Part shown: one piece after another, positions 59,952 through 64,000 of the stretch
Position numbering within the stretch: position 1 is the stretch's first letter
How the letters are laid out: each line of letters opens with the position of its first letter
Source: Actinocrinis puniceicyclus
GTDB taxonomy: Bacteria; Actinomycetota; Actinomycetes; Streptomycetales; Catenulisporaceae
Assembly (NCBI RefSeq): GCF_018283645.1
Contig: NZ_JAGSXH010000009.1
Span: 1-64,000, forward strand
Direction of reading: 5' to 3'
DNA: 64,000 bases
Notes under the pieces: generated by a model
The model's database searches: none
Told to the model about the DNA's origin: nothing
The model's input: the letters and a program-made list of their open reading frames with translations, nothing else
Made by a program: the position numbers and the translations under genes

Positions 59952-60345
59952 GGGGTGGTGCTCCTTCCGCCGTGCTGTACAGGTGCCGGATGGTCGGGTG
60001 TCGATCGCGCCGGCCGAGACCGCAGCGTTCTCACCGCCGAGCCGGCGCCCACACGCAGAGACTCGTGAGGCGTATGTAACGTGCTCGTAAAAAACACGAA
60101 GGATCCAGTGGCCTCATCGCCCGGATCCTCTGGTCGCAGGATAGCGGACATAGACGGGGCATGTCTGCGGGGTGACGGACATTTCTCGCTTCGTTGTCGG
60201 GTAAGCGCCGATACAGAGAAAGCAATCTGTTGACTCGCCGGGCTGAACGAGTCCCGCGCGCAATCGTCCGCGTGTGACGATGCGCACCGCGCGGGTACCG
60301 TTGCTCTGGCGCACGCCAAGCCGACCTAGGGAGGGAGCGAAGCCG
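59952..60345. other. Intergenic region between glnR and MoaD-like gene
   Basis: This 394-bp divergent promoter region has no convincing gene. At 60076-60091, GTAAC-N6-GTAAA resembles a GlnR box half (gTnAC-n6-GaAAC), so glnR may regulate itself. GGATCC...GGATCC (60103-60124) forms a loose dyad. Confidence 0.4.
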
Positions 60346-60618
60346 GTGCGAGCAACAGGCACGGCGACCTTGCGGTACTGGGCCGCTGCACGGGAGGCCG
60401 CGGGCACCTCCGAGGAGCAGACACACGCCGCCACGCTAGGCGCGGCGCTCTCTGGCGCGGTCGCCGAGCGCGGCGCCGACGGCGCACGGCTGGCCCGGGT
60501 CCTTCGGCGCTGTTCGTTCCTGGTCGACGGGCAGCAGGTCGGCAAGCGCGATCCTGAGACAGTGCCTCTCGACGCGGGAACCGTCGTGGAGGTCCTTCCA
60601 CCGTTCGCGGGCGGATGA
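60346..60618 (+). CDS. MoaD/ThiS-family small sulfur-carrier protein
   Basis: 90 aa from GTG 60346 with GGGAGGGAGC upstream. A ubiquitin-like fold starts GTATLRYWAAAREAAGTSEE and ends in the essential diglycine VVEVLPPFAGG. Such proteins are adenylated and carry thiocarboxylate sulfur for molybdopterin, thiamine or other cofactors. No MoaE, ThiG or partner is adjacent. The position next to glnR is shared with Streptomyces. Confidence 0.85.
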   Translation: MRATGTATLRYWAAAREAAGTSEEQTHAATLGAALSGAVAERGADGARLARVLRRCSFLVDGQQVGKRDPETVPLDAGTVVEVLPPFAGG

Positions 60619-60627
60619 CCAGCCGCG

Positions 60628-61911
60628 ATGACTTACGGACATGAAGACGAGGGCTCGCCGGGGCCCGAGCCCCCGGCGGGCCGCGGCCGGCGCCGTAAAC
60701 CCGAACCGGAGCCCGAGCGCGCTGCTCCAGAGTCCGCTGCCTACGACGCGCAGTGGGAGCAGTCCGGCCTCGGCTGGGACCCACAGGCGTGGAACGAAGC
60801 GCAGCGTGACCAATATGCGGCGACGCAAAGCGGGTACGCCCTCGACGAGTTCGCGCCAGATCCCTACCCAGCCGACTCGTACGACTCGTACCGCTCTGAT
60901 CCAAACGACCAGTACCGGGGTCATCCGCACATTCCGAGCCAATACGAACCCGCTCGGCACACAGAAGCGCCGCCCGACGCCGATCGGGAACCGCCCGTCG
61001 AGCACGCGCCGGGACCGCATGGCCGCAGCGGATATCCGCGGGATGAATACGAGTTCACACACGAGCTGACCGACGAGTTCGAAGAAGAGTTCGACGATGC
61101 TCCCGCGCGTGCCCGCACCCCGGCTGCCGAGCCTGCGACCGAACCGCCGCGTACTCTTCCCGCCGCTGTCGCCTCGGGTCCCGGCCAAGGGGCGTTCGGA
61201 GCGGCGGGCCTGGCCGTGGTGACCGGGGTCGGCGCGCTCGTGGCAACCCCGGTCCTCGCCGTGGTGGTGGGCCTCGGCCAGGTCGGACTCGCGGTCGGCT
61301 GGCTGCGCACGTCCGGCTACCAGAGCGCGCGTCGCACGCTCGGGTCGGTCGTGGCGATCGGGCTGGCGTGTGTCGCGCTCGCCTACCGCCTGGCCCCGGA
61401 CCGAGCGCCGACGGCGATGATCGGCGCGCTCGGTGTCGGCTTCGTGTTCCTCGCCGCCGATCAGCTGTTCCGCAGGAACATCGGGCCCGGCCGGCATCGC
61501 AGCGAAGCACTCGCCGCCGCCGTGACCGCGGCGGCGTTCACCGTGCTGCCCGCCGGATACCTCGTGGCGCAGCGCCAGGATCCGGCGCTCGCCGGGGCCT
61601 GTGCGCTGGCGGCCGCGGTCGCGGTGCTCTGCGCGGCCCTGGTCGGCGCGGGCACCGGGCCGGCCGGCGTCGCGGCCGGCGTCATAGCCGGCGCCGCGCT
61701 CGGTGCGCTGTCCGCGGCCACGCTGGGCGCGGCGGCCGGGACGGCGGGTGGCGCGCTCGGCGGAACCCTGTCAGGGCTCTTCGCCATCGCGGGGGCGCGG
61801 GCCGCGGACCGGGTCGGCGCGGAGGGCGGCGACGTGCGCATCAGCGCGCAGGTGCTTCCGGTCGCGCTTTCCGCGATCGGCGCCGTGATCGCCGCTCAAG
61901 TCGTCCGCTGA
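60628..61911 (+). CDS. Membrane protein with long disordered N-terminus
   Basis: 427 aa. Residues 1-185 are hydrophilic, acidic and rich in Pro, Tyr, Asp and Arg (PAGRGRRRKPEPEPERAAPE, YPADSYDSYRSDPNDQYRG). Residues 195-427 hold about eight hydrophobic segments with many Ala and Gly (VVTGVGALVATPVLAVVVGL, ALGALSAATLGAAAGTAGGA). No family is recognised. It starts 9 bp after the MoaD-like stop and is probably co-transcribed with it. Confidence 0.72.
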   Translation: MTYGHEDEGSPGPEPPAGRGRRRKPEPEPERAAPESAAYDAQWEQSGLGWDPQAWNEAQRDQYAATQSGYALDEFAPDPYPADSYDSYRSDPNDQYRGHPHIPSQYEPARHTEAPPDADREPPVEHAPGPHGRSGYPRDEYEFTHELTDEFEEEFDDAPARARTPAAEPATEPPRTLPAAVASGPGQGAFGAAGLAVVTGVGALVATPVLAVVVGLGQVGLAVGWLRTSGYQSARRTLGSVVAIGLACVALAYRLAPDRAPTAMIGALGVGFVFLAADQLFRRNIGPGRHRSEALAAAVTAAAFTVLPAGYLVAQRQDPALAGACALAAAVAVLCAALVGAGTGPAGVAAGVIAGAALGALSAATLGAAAGTAGGALGGTLSGLFAIAGARAADRVGAEGGDVRISAQVLPVALSAIGAVIAAQVVR

Positions 61912-62038
61912 GCCGCGGGCACGTGTAGTCCGTGCATACCGGGGAACCTCGTAGCAGCCTTGTCCCCTCTTCTCTTGCGGAGCACCGCTTCTGTGACCGT
62001 CCGCTCAGGCAGAGCACTGAGCGGCTACCCTCGAAAGG

Positions 62039-62833
62039 GTGACCGTGCCGACCCCGGAATCCTCGGACCGCTATTACGGCGACTACTACGAGGACGCGCC
62101 CCCGGTCTCCGCGCTGAGCCGGCCGCCACGCCGCCGGCACCGCGGCCGCGGCTGGCTCATCGCCCTGCTCGTCCTGGTCGCGCTGCTGATCGGCGCGGAC
62201 CGGATCGCCGCCGCCGTCACGGAAAGCCAGCTGGCCGCGAAGATCCAGTCGAGCCAGAACCTGAGCCGGAAGCCCTCGGTCTCCATCGACGGCTTCCCGT
62301 TCCTGACGCAGGTCATCTCGCGGCACTTCGGCAACGCCACGGTGGACATCGACAACCTCGACGAGCGCGGCGTGCCCATTGCGCACATCCACGCCGACCT
62401 GAACGGGGTCCATGTCTCGTCGGGATACAACAGCGCGACCGTGGACACGCTCACCGGTACCGCCACGCTCAGCTACGCCCAGCTCTCGACCACGTTGAGC
62501 AAGGACGCGGGCATCGGGCAGATCACGCTCAGCCAGGGCGCCGGCAACCAGGTCAAGGCCGCCTACAATCTCGCCGGCATCGGCATCAGCGCCGACGTCG
62601 CCGTGAGTGTGCTCAGCGGCAACCGGCTCGAATTCAAGACGACGCACGTCCAATCGCCGCTGTCCGGACTGGGCCTGAAAACGCCGGCGAACTTCGACGT
62701 GAAGGTCCCGCTCGGCAATCTCCCCTTCGGCATGCAGCTGCAGGATCTGCGCGTCACCCCGACGGGCGTGGACATCTCGGCGACCGGCCACAACGTGCTG
62801 CTCACCGGGAGTTCGGTCGGCACAACCGGCTGA
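62039..62833 (+). CDS. LmeA-family / DUF2993 phospholipid-binding membrane protein
   Basis: 264 aa from GTG 62039 (GTG 62045 also possible). A basic cytoplasmic head and one membrane helix (WLIALLVLVALLIGADRIAA) precede an extracytoplasmic domain of LmeA/DUF2993 type: SQNLSRKPSVSIDGFPFLTQ, then GNATVDIDNLDERGVPIAHI. Family members bind phospholipids and influence envelope lipid assembly. Two hairpins follow. Confidence 0.83.
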   Translation: MTVPTPESSDRYYGDYYEDAPPVSALSRPPRRRHRGRGWLIALLVLVALLIGADRIAAAVTESQLAAKIQSSQNLSRKPSVSIDGFPFLTQVISRHFGNATVDIDNLDERGVPIAHIHADLNGVHVSSGYNSATVDTLTGTATLSYAQLSTTLSKDAGIGQITLSQGAGNQVKAAYNLAGIGISADVAVSVLSGNRLEFKTTHVQSPLSGLGLKTPANFDVKVPLGNLPFGMQLQDLRVTPTGVDISATGHNVLLTGSSVGTTG

Positions 62834-62860
62834 GCCGCGCCGCGCCGCACTCGCCGCACT

Positions 62861-62897
62861 CGCTCGCCGCTTCAGCGAGCGCCGCGCGCAGCGCGGC
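62861..62897. terminator. Two adjacent hairpins between convergent genes
   Basis: CGCTCGC-N7-GCGAGCG (62861-62881) and GCCGCGC-GCA-GCGCGGC (62881-62897) each have perfect 7-bp arms. They lie between the LmeA-like stop and the cupredoxin stop. Confidence 0.45.
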
Positions 62898-62905
62898 CTA
62901 CGTGG

Positions 62906-63331
62906 TCACTTGACGATGAGCGTGCCGTGCTTCATCGAGGGGTGGATCGCGCAGTGGTACGCGTAGGAGCCGGGCGCGGTCGGCGCGGTGAAGGTCACCG
63001 TCCCGCCGGCCGGGACGCTCGCGTCGAAGCCGCCGGCCGAGTCCGCGGTCACCGTGTGCATGACCGAGTCCTTGTTGGTGACGGTGACCTGTGCGCCCGG
63101 TGCCGCGGTCAGCGGTCCGCTGAACGCGAAGTCGGCGATGGTGATCGTGTCGGCGGCCGAGGCCGGGGCGCTGCCGCCGCCCGCCGGCATCCCGGACATC
63201 GAGGAGGAAGCCGCCGCGGACGGCGTCGAGGCCGCCGCGCCGCCGGATCCGGAGGAACTGGAACATGCCGCCGCCCCCGCGAGGGCCAAGACCGTGGCGG
63301 CGGCACCGAGGATGCGCGAGGATCTGTTCAT
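62906..63331 (-). CDS. Cupredoxin-domain lipoprotein (plastocyanin/amicyanin-like)
   Basis: 141 aa from ATG 63331. The signal peptide ends in lipobox GAAAC. A Ser/Gly/Ala linker is followed by a beta-sandwich cupredoxin domain. All type 1 copper ligands are visible: His in SVMHTVTAD, then Cys, His and Met in YAYHCAIHPSMKHGTLIV. It would carry electrons or copper outside the membrane. It is divergent from the ECF sigma factor gene 71 bp away. Confidence 0.9.
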   Translation of the reverse strand: MNRSSRILGAAATVLALAGAAACSSSSGSGGAAASTPSAAASSSMSGMPAGGGSAPASAADTITIADFAFSGPLTAAPGAQVTVTNKDSVMHTVTADSAGGFDASVPAGGTVTFTAPTAPGSYAYHCAIHPSMKHGTLIVK

Positions 63332-63401
63332 GTTCTGGACACGGACGCACTCCCGTGCCGGTTCAGCTGAACGCAAAGGACGGGCCGAACGTGATAACGG
63401 T

Positions 63402-63929
63402 ATGGCGGCAAGCTCCGAAGTCCTCGACGAGGCGGCGCTGCGTCTGCTGTACGCGGAACACTCCGGTCCGGTCCTGGCGTATCTGCTGAAGCTGACCCGG
63501 GACCGGGCGCGAGCCGAGGACCTGCTCCAGGAGACGATGCTTCGCGCCTGGCGCCGGCCGGCCGCCTTCGAGCCGGGCCGCGGCTCGGTGCGTGCCTGGC
63601 TGTGCACGGTGGCGCACAATCTCGTGGTCGACGACGCCCGCTCGCGCGCGGCCCGTCCGACCGAGACGGAGCTCACCGAGTACACCGATCGGGCCGACGA
63701 GGGTGTGGACCCGTACGATGCGGCGCTGCGCGCCTGGGAGTTCGCCGACGCGCTGGCCGCGCTCAGCGCCGAGCACCGGGCCGTCGTCATCGAGGTCTAC
63801 TACCGGCGTGCGACGGTCGCGGAGGCCGCGCGCGCCTTGGGCATCCCGCCCGGAACCGTGAAGTCGCGCACGTTCTACGCGCTGCGCGCCCTGCGTCTCG
63901 CCTGTCAGGAAAGGGGGATCACGCCGTGA
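63402..63929 (+). CDS. ECF-family RNA polymerase sigma factor
   Basis: 175 aa from ATG 63402. Region 2 contains LKLTRDRARAEDLLQETMLR and RAWRRPAAFEPGRGSVRAWL; region 4 is VVIEVYYRRATVAEAARALG then IPPGTVKSRTFYALRALR. It resembles the SigK/SigL-type ECF factors. The stop overlaps the start of an anti-sigma gene (GTGA), so the two are co-translated. The divergent copper lipoprotein is a candidate target. Confidence 0.92.
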   Translation: MAASSEVLDEAALRLLYAEHSGPVLAYLLKLTRDRARAEDLLQETMLRAWRRPAAFEPGRGSVRAWLCTVAHNLVVDDARSRAARPTETELTEYTDRADEGVDPYDAALRAWEFADALAALSAEHRAVVIEVYYRRATVAEAARALGIPPGTVKSRTFYALRALRLACQERGITP

Positions 63930-64000
63930 ACGATCGGCTGCCCCCGTGCAACGCTCCCAGCGACCCGTGGCTGCGTGAGGCGATAGGAGCGTACCTGCTC
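63926..64000 (+). CDS. Anti-sigma factor, N-terminal part only
   Basis: GTG 63926 overlaps the sigma-factor stop. The 25 visible codons give MNDRLPPCNAPSDPWLREAI and GAYLL, consistent with the start of a zinc-finger anti-sigma factor (the REAxGAYxL motif is common). The gene is cut by the right edge. Confidence 0.6.
   Translation, partial: MNDRLPPCNAPSDPWLREAIGAYLL

Overview
The window is high-GC actinobacterial chromosome. Markers are mycothiol synthase (mshD), the actinobacterial nitrogen regulator glnR, DUF1707, CGNR, WYL and MTB12-like proteins, an SCO6880-type protein, frequent GTG starts, and Shine-Dalgarno sequences close to AAGGAGGTGA. The glnR-mshD-ppk-CHAD-Nudix neighbourhood looks like the core chromosome of Streptomyces and relatives such as Catenulisporales. 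The genus cannot be read from the sequence alone. I saw no tRNA, rRNA, CRISPR array, transposase or integrase.

Layout. 1-3.3 kb: a cut secreted esterase behind a LacI-type site, then an MscS channel, a small acidic protein and a SpoIIE-type phosphatase. Each of the last three is preceded by the same TTGCAT-N-ATGCAA palindrome, so they may form a small stress regulon. 3.5-7.2 kb: a NarL-type two-component system divergent from an ABC-2 exporter. 7.2-11.3 kb: an alcohol dehydrogenase, a YCII protein, an NAD-binding protein divergent from its probable TetR regulator, and a NADAR protein. 11.3-22.4 kb: an MFS transporter, lnt, small membrane proteins, a CGNR regulator, an NlpC/P60 hydrolase, a secreted phosphoesterase preceded by DnaA-box-like sequences, an HpnB-like glycosyltransferase and a DinB-like protein. 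22.5-25.7 kb: a bicovalent flavin oxidase and an enolase-like protein that lacks key metal ligands.

25.8-29.5 kb is the most unusual part. A TetR repressor gene diverges from three tandem genes for related 56-59-residue peptides. A 17-bp perfect hairpin follows them, then a membrane M50 protease with an N-terminal PqqD/RRE-like domain, then an exported protein with two NCxxC motifs. I read it as a ribosomal peptide system with precursors, an internal attenuator, a recognition-plus-cleavage protein and an exported partner. No standard RiPP tailoring enzyme lies next to it.

29.5-43.5 kb: a WYL regulator divergent from an MFS exporter, a flavin disulfide oxidoreductase, a branched-chain-amino-acid-type ABC transporter with fused LivH-LivM permease, a multidomain SpoIIE phosphatase, and a PiT phosphate transporter with its DUF47 partner. 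44.4-53.6 kb: a type IV secretion-like operon (pilin-like, VirB8/TcpC-like, VirB6/TrbL-like, SCO6880-like and VirB4-like proteins) with a divergent transglycosylase/NlpC hydrolase, but no relaxase or recombinase. 53.8-60.6 kb: a phosphate/nitrogen/thiol core with Nudix-phosphatase, CHAD, ppk, mshD, glnR and a MoaD-like protein. 60.6-64 kb: two membrane or secreted proteins, a cupredoxin, and an ECF sigma factor with its anti-sigma gene cut by the right edge.

Several convergent gene pairs share GC-rich hairpins at their stop codons, probably bidirectional terminators.
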